Shown: positions 42,780 to 50,607 of the stretch, piece after piece
Layout: every line of letters begins with the position of its first letter
Numbering within the stretch: position 1 is the stretch's first letter
Origin: Agrobacterium pusense
GTDB lineage: Bacteria; Pseudomonadota; Alphaproteobacteria; Rhizobiales; Rhizobiaceae
DNA length: 64,000 nt
Direction of reading: 5' to 3'
Assembly (NCBI RefSeq): GCF_900102105.1
Contig: NZ_FNBB01000017.1
Location: forward strand, 21,353 to 85,352
Program-made: the position numbers and the translations under genes
Notes under the pieces: model-generated
What the model saw: the letters and a program-made list of their open reading frames with translations, nothing else
Told to the model about the DNA's origin: nothing
Database searches by the model: none

Positions 42780-43086
42780 GTTGGGGCGTTCACCATTGCG
42801 TGAACCCTTGCCAGCGCTAGGAACTCCTTCACGCCCGCTTACAGGTTGCCGCGTCCGGGATAGTAAAGACAAAGTCTTGGAAAAGGTCGCGTCCAGTCGT
42901 TTAGGACCAGTGTGAGCCGACCTTCTTCAATATCGGCCAGAACGCTTTGCTCGACGAAGAGGCCGATGTCGGTGTCTGCAGGACTACTACTCTGGCGAGG
43001 GTGGCTTCGTTCAGAATAGTCTGACCACGAACATCGATTTGTGCCGTCTCTCCATCCTTCTCAGAACGCCATCTGAAGATTGTTCC
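42780..43086 (-). pseudogene. LysR regulator, decayed C-terminal remnant
   Basis: On the minus strand from about 43086, one frame reads [16 protein letters not shown] and then L-N-E-A-T-L-A-R. After a frameshift near 42975-42985 it continues [27 protein letters not shown] and [11 protein letters not shown]. An in-frame stop at 42839-42841 follows, then A-G-V-K-E-F-L-A-L-A. This is the C-terminal effector region of a LysR regulator with one frameshift and one nonsense codon. Its upstream part is cut off where the IS6 transposase fragment begins. Confidence 0.8.
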
Positions 43087-43474
43087 ATCCCTGCTTCTTC
43101 AGAAGACGGGTCAACAATCGTCTGGCAGCCTTGGTGTTGCGGCGGTTCTGAACGATTTCGTCGAGCACATACCCGTCCTGATCGACGGTCCGCCATACCC
43201 AGTGTTTCCTGCCGGAAATGATGATGACGACCTCGTCCAAGTGCCACACATCGTTGCCGCTGGGCTTCTTGCGGCGAAGGCGGCGCGCATAATCCGGGCC
43301 GAACTTTTTTCCCCACAGGCGGATCGTTTCATGGGAGACGGCAATGCCGCGCTCGAGCAGCAATTCTTCGACAAGGCGCAGGCTCAGCGGAAACCGAAAG
43401 TAGAGCCAGACCGCGTGGGCGATGATTTGGGCTGGGAAATGATGGCGCTTGTAGCTGACTGGCGAAGTACTCAT
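43061..43474 (-). mobile_element. IS6-family transposase, C-terminally truncated
   Basis: From ATG 43474 the protein reads M-S-T-S-P-V-S-Y-K-R-H-H-F-P, then I-A-H-A-V-W-L-Y-F-R-F-P-L-S-L-R-L-V-E-E-L-L, then W-H-L-D-E-V (first catalytic Asp), V-D-Q-D-G-Y-V-L-D-E-I and L-L-T-R-L-L-K-K-Q-G. These are hallmarks of IS6/IS26-like transposases. IS6 transposases have ~230-240 residues; here homology stops at K-K-Q-G (~residue 129), before the second Asp and the Glu of the DDE triad. The remaining codons (43061-43087) read LysR-derived DNA out of frame. The element is therefore inactive and was truncated by a deletion at the LysR junction. Confidence 0.85.
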
Positions 43475-43618
43475 GAACGTGCGTCTATCGCGGTCGCTCC
43501 TCATAAGACGTTACCGTGACATCGCTGCGCGCACTGATGGGTTGCCAATAGGAGCCATGGGTAACTGTAAGCGCTAAGACTGCAAGACGATACATTATGC
43601 TATATAAGTCAGCAATTT

Positions 43619-43636
43619 GATACAGTTTTGTGTATC
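43619..43636. promoter_or_regulatory. Upstream dyad of the hipBA promoter
   Basis: GATACA (43619-43624) and TGTATC (43631-43636) form a perfect inverted repeat with a 6-nt centre. They share the ATACA core with the main operator 33 bases downstream and may be a second HipB site. Confidence 0.5.
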
Positions 43637-43668
43637 GACGTTGCATCGCTCCTGAATCCTCTATATAT

Positions 43669-43703
43669 TATCCTGTATGTTTCGCATCGAGCGATACAGG
43701 ATA
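43669..43703. promoter_or_regulatory. hipBA operator (10-bp perfect inverted repeat)
   Basis: TATCCTGTAT (43669-43678) and ATACAGGATA (43694-43703) are exact reverse complements separated by 15 bases, ending five bases before the HipB-like start codon. The outer TATCC...GGATA halves are the half-sites known for E. coli HipB operators, although there the spacing is 8 bases. Confidence 0.75.
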
Positions 43704-43708
43704 ATGAT

Positions 43709-44299
43709 ATGGCATATAAAACGGAGCATATAACGCAGCAGCTGCGCGCTGCGCGCGAAGCGCAGAAAATGAGCCAGCGCGAGCTGAGCGCACGATCGGG
43801 CCTGACGCAAAGCCATATTTCTCAGATAGAACGGGGCACCATGGAGCCCGGACTTGGCAGCTTGGTGGATGTGGCACGCGCGCTCGACCTCGAGATCGTC
43901 CTTGCCCCGAAAAAACTGATGCCGGCAATCCGCAATATCCTCGATAGCGCATCGGCATCGAGTGATGTCCTGACATCCGACCAGCGCAAGCTGGTGGGGC
44001 GCCTTGAGCGGTGGTTTGCCCAGCACAGGGACGGGTTCGGTAGTGCTTCCGAGGCAGATACATTCAAAGATAGCCTCGCGCTCTTACGGCATCTTCCTCT
44101 GTCGGCCGAGGAGATGGACACATTCAATGAGGCGACTGCACGCCTCGACCGGTGGCAGGCTGATCCGCCGTCCCGTCAGGAACTGAGCAGGATCGCACAT
44201 GCCATAAGACACCTACGCAATGCCGCGGTGCACCGCGACCGTGACGACGCGGTCCCTCGCTCGGCCTATGCGCTGGATAAGGAAGATGATAATGCCTAA
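43709..44299 (+). CDS. HipB-like XRE-family antitoxin/repressor with C-terminal extension
   Basis: A 196-residue regulator. Residues 5-70 are a Cro/XRE helix-turn-helix: I-T-Q-Q-L-R-A-A-R-E-A-Q, S-Q-R-E-L-S-A-R-S-G-L-T-Q-S-H-I-S-Q-I-E-R-G and P-G-L-G-S-L-V-D-V-A-R-A-L-D-L-E-I-V-L. The remaining ~110 residues are an unusual extension; E. coli HipB has only ~88 residues. The start at 43709 is fixed by the operator just upstream. Its stop overlaps the hipA start by eight bases. It should bind and neutralise HipA and repress the operon. Confidence 0.9.
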   Translation: MAYKTEHITQQLRAAREAQKMSQRELSARSGLTQSHISQIERGTMEPGLGSLVDVARALDLEIVLAPKKLMPAIRNILDSASASSDVLTSDQRKLVGRLERWFAQHRDGFGSASEADTFKDSLALLRHLPLSAEEMDTFNEATARLDRWQADPPSRQELSRIAHAIRHLRNAAVHRDRDDAVPRSAYALDKEDDNA

Positions 44300-45521
44300 G
44301 GTCACGGTACTCGATGTCAGGCTGTATGGGGAACCGGTTGCGACCCTGACGAATCTGCAGGACGGGCGCACCATCTTCGCGTTCAACGATGCATATATCG
44401 AAGACGAAAAGCGGCCGACGCTTAGCCTGTCCCTGAAAGACCCGTTCGGGGCGCTCATCACGAAGTTCAGGCCGTACAACACGGTGGTCCCGTCCTTCTT
44501 CTCGAACCTACTGCCGGAAGGACCGCTGCGCAAATACCTCGCTGATCGTGCGGGTGTGAAGCCGTCGCGGGAATTCTTCCTGCTCTGGATGCTCGGCCGC
44601 GACCTGCCTGGGGCTGTGACGGTGCATCCCTCCAAAGGGGATGACGCGCCTCCGGATGACGAGCAGGCTATCGTCGAAGCGCGGCCGAACGCGCTGCGCT
44701 TTTCGCTGGCGGGTGTGCAGCTGAAGTTCTCGGCCTTTAAAAACGACAAAAAGGGCGGCGGCTTGACCATTCCGGCCGAGGGCACGGGCGGCTCGTGGAT
44801 CGTGAAGCTGCCGTCTCAACAATATAGTGGCGTGCCCGAGAATGAGTTCGCGATGATGACCATCGCCCGCATGATGGGTATGGACGTGCCTGAGCTCCAG
44901 CTGGTTGATCTCGACGCCGTGAGCGGCCTGCCTCAGGGGGTGGGTGAACTGCATGGGCAGGCGCTGGCGATCAAGCGTTTTGACCGCACGCCGGAGGGAG
45001 CGGTGCATATCGAGGACTTTGCGCAAGTCTTCGGCGTCTTTCCCGACCACAAATACGATAGGGGCAATTACCGGATGATCGGCCGCGTGCTGGGGATCGA
45101 AACCAGCACGGCCGACGTGGCGGAATTCATCCGGCGTCTAGTCTTCAGCACGCTAATCGGCAATGGCGACTTGCACCTGAAGAACTGCTCGCTCATCTAT
45201 CCTGATCGCCGCACCCCTGCGCTCTCGCCAGCGTATGACTTGTTGTCGACTATCCCTTACATCGAGGGGGAAGATACGGCGGCGCTCAATTTCTCCCGCA
45301 CAAAAAAGATGGCGGCGCTGTCGAAGGATGAGCTGACGCATCTGGCTGCGAAAGCGGAGCTTTCCGAGAAGCTGGTGATCGACACCGCGCGCGAGACGGT
45401 TGAACGCTTTAGGACGGTATGGGAGGCGGAAAAGAAAAACCTGCCGATGGCCGCCAAGGTCACCGACACGATCGATACGCACGCACCGAAGGTCGAGTTG
45501 TATCGTGAGTTCGCGAAGTAG
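44292..45521 (+). CDS. HipA-like serine/threonine kinase toxin
   Basis: A 409-residue HipA-family kinase. The N-terminal HipA_N domain has V-P-S-F-F-S-N-L-L-P-E-G-P-L-R near residues 67-81. The kinase region carries W-I-V-K-L-P-S-Q-Q-Y, N-E-F-A-M-M and A-I-K-R-F-D-R. The catalytic loop is G-N-G-D-L-H-L-K-N (Asp293) and the metal-binding loop A-Y-D-L-L-S-T (Asp316), corresponding to E. coli HipA D309 and D332. E. coli HipA phosphorylates glutamyl-tRNA synthetase and triggers persistence; the target here is not known. It is translated from ATG 44292 inside the end of the hipB gene. Confidence 0.93.
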   Translation: MPKVTVLDVRLYGEPVATLTNLQDGRTIFAFNDAYIEDEKRPTLSLSLKDPFGALITKFRPYNTVVPSFFSNLLPEGPLRKYLADRAGVKPSREFFLLWMLGRDLPGAVTVHPSKGDDAPPDDEQAIVEARPNALRFSLAGVQLKFSAFKNDKKGGGLTIPAEGTGGSWIVKLPSQQYSGVPENEFAMMTIARMMGMDVPELQLVDLDAVSGLPQGVGELHGQALAIKRFDRTPEGAVHIEDFAQVFGVFPDHKYDRGNYRMIGRVLGIETSTADVAEFIRRLVFSTLIGNGDLHLKNCSLIYPDRRTPALSPAYDLLSTIPYIEGEDTAALNFSRTKKMAALSKDELTHLAAKAELSEKLVIDTARETVERFRTVWEAEKKNLPMAAKVTDTIDTHAPKVELYREFAK

Positions 45522-45578
45522 TGTCTTGCGGCTCGGCATTCAATTTATCAAGCCTTGCTGCATATTCAAGGCGTTAGC

Positions 45579-45622
45579 CCATCCAAAACAGGATGGCCGT
45601 TGGTTCGAATCCCATCAAGAGC
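45579..45622 (+). repeat. T-arm-like repeat, copy 3, with adjoining hairpin
   Basis: GGTTCGAATCC-CAT-CAAGAGC at 45602-45622. Just upstream, CCATCC (45579-45584) and GGATGG (45591-45596) form a perfect 6-bp hairpin with a 6-nt loop, so the whole reads like an anticodon arm plus T-arm of a degenerate tRNA. It lies between the hipA stop and the RelB-like gene. Confidence 0.7.
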
Positions 45623-45716
45623 AAACGAGAATCGTGAACGGGGAATGACAGCGTGAAATTCTAGCTGGAAAGCGTCATTCATTTGCATTACATTCTCCTT
45701 GAATATGGAGACAGCC

Positions 45717-46025
45717 ATGGCCGCAAACGCTCTCGTACAAACACGTATTGATTCCGAAGTCAGGGATCGTGCTTCTGCCGTCCTTGAAAGCATGGGCCTC
45801 ACGGTATCTGATGCGGTTCGTATCATGCTCACCCGGACCGCTAACGAGGGCGCTCTGCCTCTTGAACTTTTATCCGGCAGTGAGGCGCATGACGCTTGGT
45901 TTCGGACCAAGGTGCATGAAGCGTTAAACGATACTCGACCGGATTTATCGGACGACGAGGCCGAGGCGCACTTTGTCAAACGTCGAGCGGCAGCCCGCCT
46001 TAAAGCGGGTGTGCCAGAATCGTGA
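45717..46025 (+). CDS. RelB/DinJ-family antitoxin
   Basis: A 102-residue ribbon-helix-helix antitoxin. Near the N-terminus, A-L-V-Q-T-R-I-D-S-E-V-R-D-R-A-S is followed by G-L-T-V-S-D-A-V-R-I-M-L-T-R-T, the RelB/DinJ dimerisation and DNA-binding motif. A toxin-wrapping helical tail follows (W-F-R-T-K-V-H-E-A-L-N-D). The start at 45717 follows a TGGAGA ribosome site. Its stop overlaps the GTG start of the toxin by four bases (GTGA). Confidence 0.92.
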   Translation: MAANALVQTRIDSEVRDRASAVLESMGLTVSDAVRIMLTRTANEGALPLELLSGSEAHDAWFRTKVHEALNDTRPDLSDDEAEAHFVKRRAAARLKAGVPES

Positions 46026-46315
46026 AGCTTACTTGGTCTGCTTTTGCGTTGTCGGATCGTGACGCCATCTTCACATACGTCGAGGCAGATAATCCCGCCG
46101 CTGCCGTGTTGATCGATGAACGGATAGCCGCTGCCGCCCGTCGCTTGCTCGATTTTCCTGCCAGTGGGCGCGTGGGTCGAATTGCCGGGACACGCGAACT
46201 CGTCATCAATGGCACGCCTTATATCGCCGCCTACGCCGTTGCCGAGACGGCAGTTCGAATTCTTCGCGTACTCCATGGCGCGCAAGAATGGCCAGAAAAT
46301 CTGCCGCTAAGCTGA
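46022..46315 (+). CDS. RelE/ParE-family toxin
   Basis: A 97-residue toxin of the RelE/ParE superfamily, starting at GTG 46022. The pattern L-S-D-R-D-A-I-F-T-Y-V-E, A-A-A-V-L-I-D-E-R-I-A-A-A-A-R-R-L-L-D-F-P-A-S-G-R-V-G-R and G-T-R-E-L-V-I-N-G-T-P-Y-I-A-A-Y with final V-R-I-L-R-V-L-H-G-A-Q-E-W-P matches the YoeB/ParE-like 'addiction module toxin' subgroup. It either cleaves mRNA on the ribosome or poisons gyrase; sequence alone does not decide. It is partnered with the overlapping RelB-like antitoxin. Confidence 0.92.
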   Translation: MKLTWSAFALSDRDAIFTYVEADNPAAAVLIDERIAAAARRLLDFPASGRVGRIAGTRELVINGTPYIAAYAVAETAVRILRVLHGAQEWPENLPLS

Positions 46316-46889
46316 TCGACCACGTTTGTGTAGGGGGTTGACGGTTCGATCCCCATCAAGAGCAAGACCGCGACAGGTTGTCCCGTTCGGGCGGTTGCCA
46401 GCCCCGTCGGGAGACACCTCAAGTGCGAATATTTCGTTCGAGCATTGTATGCTCCATCTGCAGAACAGACCAACGATGACAATCAGATTGTGGCGACGTG
46501 AGCAACGTTATCGAATGAGATCCGCAGCTCAACTCGACCGCAAAAATCACGATCGCAGATTGAGCGAGAAGCCGAGCAGCTTTCCTGCCGACCGCTTCAG
46601 AAGCGCGCGACATAGCAACCGTCGCCGCGGTGAAGGCGTCACTGGGCCTAGAGAGCAACCGGTGGTGGTAGGTAGATGTGATTCTTAACGAATATAAAAC
46701 CTTATTATCGTATATTTCGTGTCGCTGAGAATGAAGCGGTAATCTTGATCGCTTTAGCAGGTATTACGTCTCGGAGAAAATTCTCGTGTATTCGGAATCT
46801 TCATCATGCGTCTGCCATCATAGGTACACCCGGCGAATGAATTGCTCGTGGTTCCTCCTGATAAACGTTAATTATTGCGAGAGCGGCAC
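46316..46889. other. Intergenic stretch with one T-arm-like repeat
   Basis: About 570 bases between the toxin and the chemoreceptor gene. It contains repeat copy 4 at 46343-46363. The rest becomes AT-richer toward the chemoreceptor start and presumably holds its promoter. No gene is recognised. Confidence 0.45.
46343..46363 (+). repeat. T-arm-like repeat, copy 4
   Basis: GGTTCGATCCC-CAT-CAAGAGC, preceded by GGGGTTGAC, 28 bases after the RelE/ParE stop codon. With copy 3 it brackets the RelB-RelE module: the two copies stand on either side of the two genes, in the same orientation. Confidence 0.7.
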
Positions 46890-48824
46890 ATGAAACACAT
46901 TTCTATCGTCGGAAAATTTCTTATTATTATGGCATGCTTCGGCTTGTTCTCGCTTGGGGTCGCCCTTTATTCCGGGATCCAGATTGCCAGAGTTGACGAA
47001 GACTATGCTGGCCTGATGGACGGCGAATCAACCGCCGCCTTGTATTTGGCTCGCTCCAATCGCAACCTCCAGGCAGCACGAGCGTCCATCGGGGAACTGT
47101 TGATGTCGCGCTCGGCAGACCTGAACGAGCGGGCGGAAAAGGGTATCAAGGATGCTGAAGCCGGTTTTGTGAAATACATGGACACCGTTGCTGGCGCTGT
47201 CCCGCAGCACGCCGAGATTGCTCTTCTCAAGGCCGAAGGCCTCAAGGTCATGAAAGAGGTGTGTGGCCCGACCATTGTGGCGGCGCGAAACGCGACGACG
47301 GAGCAAGACATTGCGGCGTCACAACAATTGTTTCTGAGCCAGTGTCAGCCGGCTTTCAGCGCGCTCACTCCGAAGTTTACAGGTGCGACGAATGAAATCG
47401 TTGATAGTGCTGCGAAGACGGGTGAGGAGCTGTCCGCGCACGCCAGCAGCACCGCTACCAAGACCCTCGCCGCTGTCATCGTCGGCTTGATCATCGTTCT
47501 CGCGGTCGGCTTCCTCGCTATCCGTTCCTGGTTGGTACGTCCGATCCAGCGGATGTCGGTCACCATGAACGTGCTCGCCAATGGGGATTTGAACGCCGGC
47601 GTCGATGGAACGGATCGCCGCGATGAAGTTGGCGGCATGGCGAGGGCCGTCCAGGTATTCAAGGAAAACGGCCTGCGGGCAAGGGAGCTTGAACAGGAAG
47701 CGGCCGCGACGCGCTCCGCTAGCGAGGCGGAGCAATTGCGGGTCGCGGAACTTGAGCGTGAGCGCGCCCAGCAGATGGCACAGGCGACGTCAGGCCTTGC
47801 GGAGGGTCTGAAGCACCTGTCGAGCGGGAACCTGACTTTCCGACTGAACGAACCCTTTGCCACAGATTTCGAGGCATTGAGGTCTGACTTCAACGCAGCT
47901 GTTAGTCAACTGGCAGAGAGCTTGCGATCTGTCGCGAACGCCACAGGATCAATCGATAGTGGAGCACGTGAAATCAGCCAGAGTGCCGAAGACCTCTCAA
48001 AACGGACCGAGCAGCAGGCCGCGTCGCTTGAGGAAACGGCAGCCGCTCTCGACCAGATTACCACCAACGTTGCAAACTCCTCCAAACGCACCGAAGAAGC
48101 ACGTCATGTGGCAATCGAGGCCAACAAGTCAGCGCGCCGCTCGGGCGAAGTAGTTTCGAATGCTGTAATGGCCATGCAGCGCATCGAACAGTCGTCGAAC
48201 CAGATCTCCAGCATTATCGGTGTCATCGATGAGATTGCCTTCCAGACCAACCTGTTGGCGCTGAATGCCGGTGTCGAGGCTGCGCGGGCCGGGGAAGCGG
48301 GCAAGGGCTTTGCGGTGGTCGCTCAGGAGGTGCGGGAGCTTGCTCAGCGGTCGGCTCAAGCAGCGAAGGAGATCAAGGATCTCATCCGAAACTCCGTGGA
48401 TGAAGTCAGCGCGGGTGTAAAGCTGGTTCAGGAAACGGGCCAAGCGCTCAAGGTGATCGAGGAGCAGGTTGTTTCGATCAACACGCAGCTCGACGCCATA
48501 TCAACGTCGGCCAAGGAGCAGTCGATTGGTCTTGCCGAGGTCAACACGGCCGTGAACCAGATGGATCAGGTGACGCAGCAAAACGCGGCCATGGTGGAAG
48601 AATCGACGGCTGCCAGCGCGTCTCTTGCCAGCGAGGTGCAGCGCCTGCGTGAGATCATATCTGAATTTCGCGTCGGCGCGGAAGGAAGAGCTGAAACCGG
48701 CAAGCCGACGGCGGTGAGAGTCGAACACAAACCTGTCATTTCTCCTGCCCGCCGCATGCTTGCGAAAGTAGCAGGAGCTATCGGAGGCCGCGCAGCCGCG
48801 GCTGAAAGCTGGGAGGAATTCTGA
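46890..48824 (+). CDS. Methyl-accepting chemotaxis protein
   Basis: A 644-residue chemoreceptor. Segment order: first membrane helix (F-L-I-I-M-A-C-F-G-L-F-S, ~10-30), periplasmic four-helix-bundle sensor (~30-190) and second membrane helix (A-V-I-V-G-L-I-I-V-L-A-V-G-F-L-A, ~197-215). HAMP begins R-S-W-L-V-R-P-I-Q-R-M, followed by a second HAMP-like stretch and the methylation/signalling domain. The CheA/CheW-contact hairpin tip is I-D-E-I-A-F-Q-T-N-L-L-A-L-N-A-G-V-E-A-A-R-A-G-E. The C-terminus is E-S-W-E-E-F, a tether for CheR/CheB seen in rhizobial receptors. The ligand is unknown. ATG 46890 is preferred to a TTG at 46875. Confidence 0.94.
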   Translation: MKHISIVGKFLIIMACFGLFSLGVALYSGIQIARVDEDYAGLMDGESTAALYLARSNRNLQAARASIGELLMSRSADLNERAEKGIKDAEAGFVKYMDTVAGAVPQHAEIALLKAEGLKVMKEVCGPTIVAARNATTEQDIAASQQLFLSQCQPAFSALTPKFTGATNEIVDSAAKTGEELSAHASSTATKTLAAVIVGLIIVLAVGFLAIRSWLVRPIQRMSVTMNVLANGDLNAGVDGTDRRDEVGGMARAVQVFKENGLRARELEQEAAATRSASEAEQLRVAELERERAQQMAQATSGLAEGLKHLSSGNLTFRLNEPFATDFEALRSDFNAAVSQLAESLRSVANATGSIDSGAREISQSAEDLSKRTEQQAASLEETAAALDQITTNVANSSKRTEEARHVAIEANKSARRSGEVVSNAVMAMQRIEQSSNQISSIIGVIDEIAFQTNLLALNAGVEAARAGEAGKGFAVVAQEVRELAQRSAQAAKEIKDLIRNSVDEVSAGVKLVQETGQALKVIEEQVVSINTQLDAISTSAKEQSIGLAEVNTAVNQMDQVTQQNAAMVEESTAASASLASEVQRLREIISEFRVGAEGRAETGKPTAVRVEHKPVISPARRMLAKVAGAIGGRAAAAESWEEF

Positions 48825-48856
48825 GGCCCGGGGACTCGACTGTTATGTCATGTGAT

Positions 48857-48886
48857 CGTGACCGGGCGACTACTAACCCGGTCACG
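48857..48886 (+). terminator. Hairpin after chemoreceptor gene
   Basis: A perfect 10-bp stem, CGTGACCGGG (48857-48866) and CCCGGTCACG (48877-48886), with a 10-nt loop, 32 bases past the stop. It is GC-rich and stable but has no U-tract. Confidence 0.65.
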
Positions 48887-49309
48887 AGCAGCATGGGAGC
48901 CACAACTTCCGCCAGATCGATGCGTGTTAGCCTCGACAAAAATCATTGACAGCCGACGCCTCATGTCGAGCTGATGCATGCTATCCCGCAGCTCGGCCTC
49001 GACCTAGGTTGCTGTGACCGCGAGGCCACTGCCGGATTCCGACAACACAAGGCATGAAGAGGGGCGTCCAGGACTTGTCAGATGGCTATTGAAAAACGCT
49101 TTGGTCTCGTCAACATCCTTCCAAAGCCTCCTGGGTCTTCACCCCTTTCACCACGAAAACCATCGTCCAGCGCGCGGCACGCTTTGCTGGCACTGGTCTG
49201 ACCAATTTGAAGGCCGGCGCCTTTGATTCGCGAACCTAAAACTCCGTCGGAAAAATTTCGCAACAGCTCAAAAAAAATCGTTGAAACCCAAAATCGCCGC
49301 AGGGTCGCT

Positions 49310-49329
49310 GGTTCATATCCGCTCAAGGC
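49310..49329 (+). repeat. T-arm-like repeat, copy 5 (degenerate)
   Basis: GGTTCATATCC-GCT-CAAGGC, preceded by GGGTCGCT. It is one base shorter than the others and is the second most diverged copy. It lies 102 bases before copy 6. Confidence 0.5.
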
Positions 49330-49410
49330 ATTGGGTTCTTCCATTGTAAAGCTCAGCATCGTGTTCAGCGTAAACACGTCGTTATTGAGCGGGTGAAAGA
49401 AGGGGCCGTC

Positions 49411-49431
49411 AGTTCAGATCCTATCAAGAGC
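49411..49431 (+). repeat. T-arm-like repeat, copy 6
   Basis: AGTTCAGATCC-TAT-CAAGAGC, preceded by GGGGCCGTC. It sits 32 bases beyond the end of the minus-strand VapC gene at 49464. Confidence 0.6.
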
Positions 49432-49463
49432 GAAATTGCACTCAAGGGTTTGTAACTTCGTTT

Positions 49464-49847
49464 CTAATGAGGAGTATGCGGAGAGGGATAAAGCGCCGCC
49501 CCAACCTTCCGCGCGGCGGCCGCTAGGCGCTTATCCCTCGTCCACAAGCTGGATCGACGGTCCAGGAGAGTTGAAGTCAACAAATGTGCATCAGTATAGC
49601 CGATCCCCATGCTGAATATCGAATGGCGATCAATGACTGTCATCACCTCTGCATGGGTTGCAACTACTGCTTCACGCTGAGCTGTGAGAAACGCTAATAC
49701 CGCATCCCGTTCTCGCAGCCTACCCAAGGCCAGTTCACCTACAACGAAAGGGTGGCAAAGCAGCTGATCATCTCCGATGATTTTGACGAGCTCCGGGTCC
49801 CCGTGTCGGAAATGATCAATCCAGATTGAACTGTCGACAAGGATCAC
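49464..49847 (-). CDS. VapC-like PIN-domain RNase toxin
   Basis: A 127-residue PIN-domain protein. It starts M-I-L-V-D-S-S-I-W-I-D-H-F (first catalytic Asp at residue 5), has V-G-E-L-A-L-G (Glu near 38), Y-T-D-A-H-L-L (Asp near 86) and W-T-R-D-K-R-L (Asp near 104), the complete acidic tetrad. VapC toxins cut specific tRNAs or rRNA. The GTG start overlaps the antitoxin stop by four bases (GTGA), so it is translationally coupled to the VapB gene. Confidence 0.93.
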   Translation of the reverse strand: MILVDSSIWIDHFRHGDPELVKIIGDDQLLCHPFVVGELALGRLRERDAVLAFLTAQREAVVATHAEVMTVIDRHSIFSMGIGYTDAHLLTSTLLDRRSSLWTRDKRLAAAARKVGAALYPSPHTPH

Positions 49848-50044
49848 TTCCCCACTTCGCTCCGGCGGCGAGGCGCTGCCTCAGCCTCAGGCATAGTGCC
49901 TCCAAGAGCGATTAGCCGCTTGCCAGACTCGACTCGCACCAAAGTCTCTAGTGCCTGACGCACAAGAGCCGCCGTTTCCTTCGTGCCCGTTAGGGACTTT
50001 GCTCTTTCCATAAGGCTGTCGTCGAGATTGATGGTTGATCGCAT
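49844..50044 (-). CDS. VapB-like antitoxin
   Basis: A 66-residue antitoxin beginning M-R-S-T-I-N-L-D-D-S-L-M-E-R-A-K-S-L-T-G, a ribbon-helix-helix start typical of VapB proteins with the VapB_2/MazE-like motif T-K-E-T-A-A-L-V-R-Q-A-L-E-T-L. The acidic/charged C-terminus (M-P-E-A-E-A-A-P-R-R-R) would wrap the toxin. The start at 50044 is chosen because the upstream in-frame part covers the palindromic operator at 50075-50088. Confidence 0.9.
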   Translation of the reverse strand: MRSTINLDDSLMERAKSLTGTKETAALVRQALETLVRVESGKRLIALGGTMPEAEAAPRRRSEVGK

Positions 50045-50074
50045 AACTAGCTCCGAAACGTTGATATGCAAATA

Positions 50075-50088
50075 GCACCAATTGGTGC
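50075..50088. promoter_or_regulatory. Probable VapB operator (perfect 14-bp palindrome)
   Basis: GCACCAATTGGTGC, 31 bases upstream of the antitoxin start. Symmetry and position suit autoregulation by the VapBC complex. Confidence 0.65.
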
Positions 50089-50137
50089 AGAAATCTACGC
50101 CCATCAAGCCCGCATTTTTTTGCCTATTGCAGTCGCC

Positions 50138-50157
50138 GGTTCGATCTCTTCAAGAGC
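50138..50157 (+). repeat. T-arm-like repeat, copy 7
   Basis: GGTTCGATCTCTT-CAAGAGC (one base shorter than the consensus), preceded by AGTCGCC. It lies exactly between two toxin-antitoxin modules: the VapB operator upstream at 50088 and the end of the next VapC gene at 50176. Confidence 0.65.
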
Positions 50158-50175
50158 TTAACCCTAGCAAACGTT

Positions 50176-50607
50176 TCAGATAGCGCTTGCACGAAGGGGG
50201 TTGATGATCTCAATCCCCTGGAAATCTCGCACATTGTCGGTGACAACAACACAGTTGTTCGATTGAGCGATTGCAGCCACGATCGTTTCCAACGCACTAC
50301 TCGGCCGGCCGGTTGCCCTTCCTTGTGCCATCATCTCTCCCCACACGAGAGCTGCCTCCTGGTCAAATGAAAGAATTCGACCAGCGAAGAGTGACTGCGG
50401 GCCCTCTTTGCCTCCAAACCAGGTTTCGAGCGCAGCTCGCTTCTTCCCCGCCGGCTTCTCAAGTATCCCACGGTGTATCTCGGCGATAGTGAGTGATGCG
50501 ATGAACAAACCATCGTCAACCTGTTCAGCCATCCACGTCAATAAAGACGCTGAAGGCTCTGGTTTCGAAATATTGCTTAGAATGTTGGTGTCGAGCAAAT
50601 CTCGCAT
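50176..50607 (-). CDS. PIN-domain toxin, FitB/VapC type
   Basis: A 143-residue PIN-domain nuclease of the FitB-like subgroup. Residues M-R-D-L-L-D-T-N-I-L-S-N-I-S-K carry the first Asp; I-A-E-I-H-R-G-I carries the conserved Glu near 43; V-V-V-T-D-N-V-R-D-F (Asp near 122 and 126) and G-I-E-I-I-N-P complete the fold. It cleaves RNA when released from its antitoxin. Its ATG overlaps the stop of the upstream antitoxin gene by one base (TAATG). Confidence 0.92.
   Translation of the reverse strand: MRDLLDTNILSNISKPEPSASLLTWMAEQVDDGLFIASLTIAEIHRGILEKPAGKKRAALETWFGGKEGPQSLFAGRILSFDQEAALVWGEMMAQGRATGRPSSALETIVAAIAQSNNCVVVTDNVRDFQGIEIINPLRASAI

Larger units (their letters stand above)
48825..49463. 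other. Gene-free stretch with a hairpin and two T-arm-like repeats
   Basis: About 640 bases after the chemoreceptor. It has a terminator-like hairpin (48857-48886) and repeat copies 5 and 6. Short frames on both strands have no recognisable features; parts may be decayed genes. Confidence 0.5.

Noticed and set aside
45521..45623. A complete tRNA gene ending at repeat copy 3
   Set aside because: There is a T-loop-like and an anticodon-arm-like hairpin, but the T-stem does not pair well, no 7-bp acceptor partner is found at a tRNA-like distance, and no D-arm is visible.
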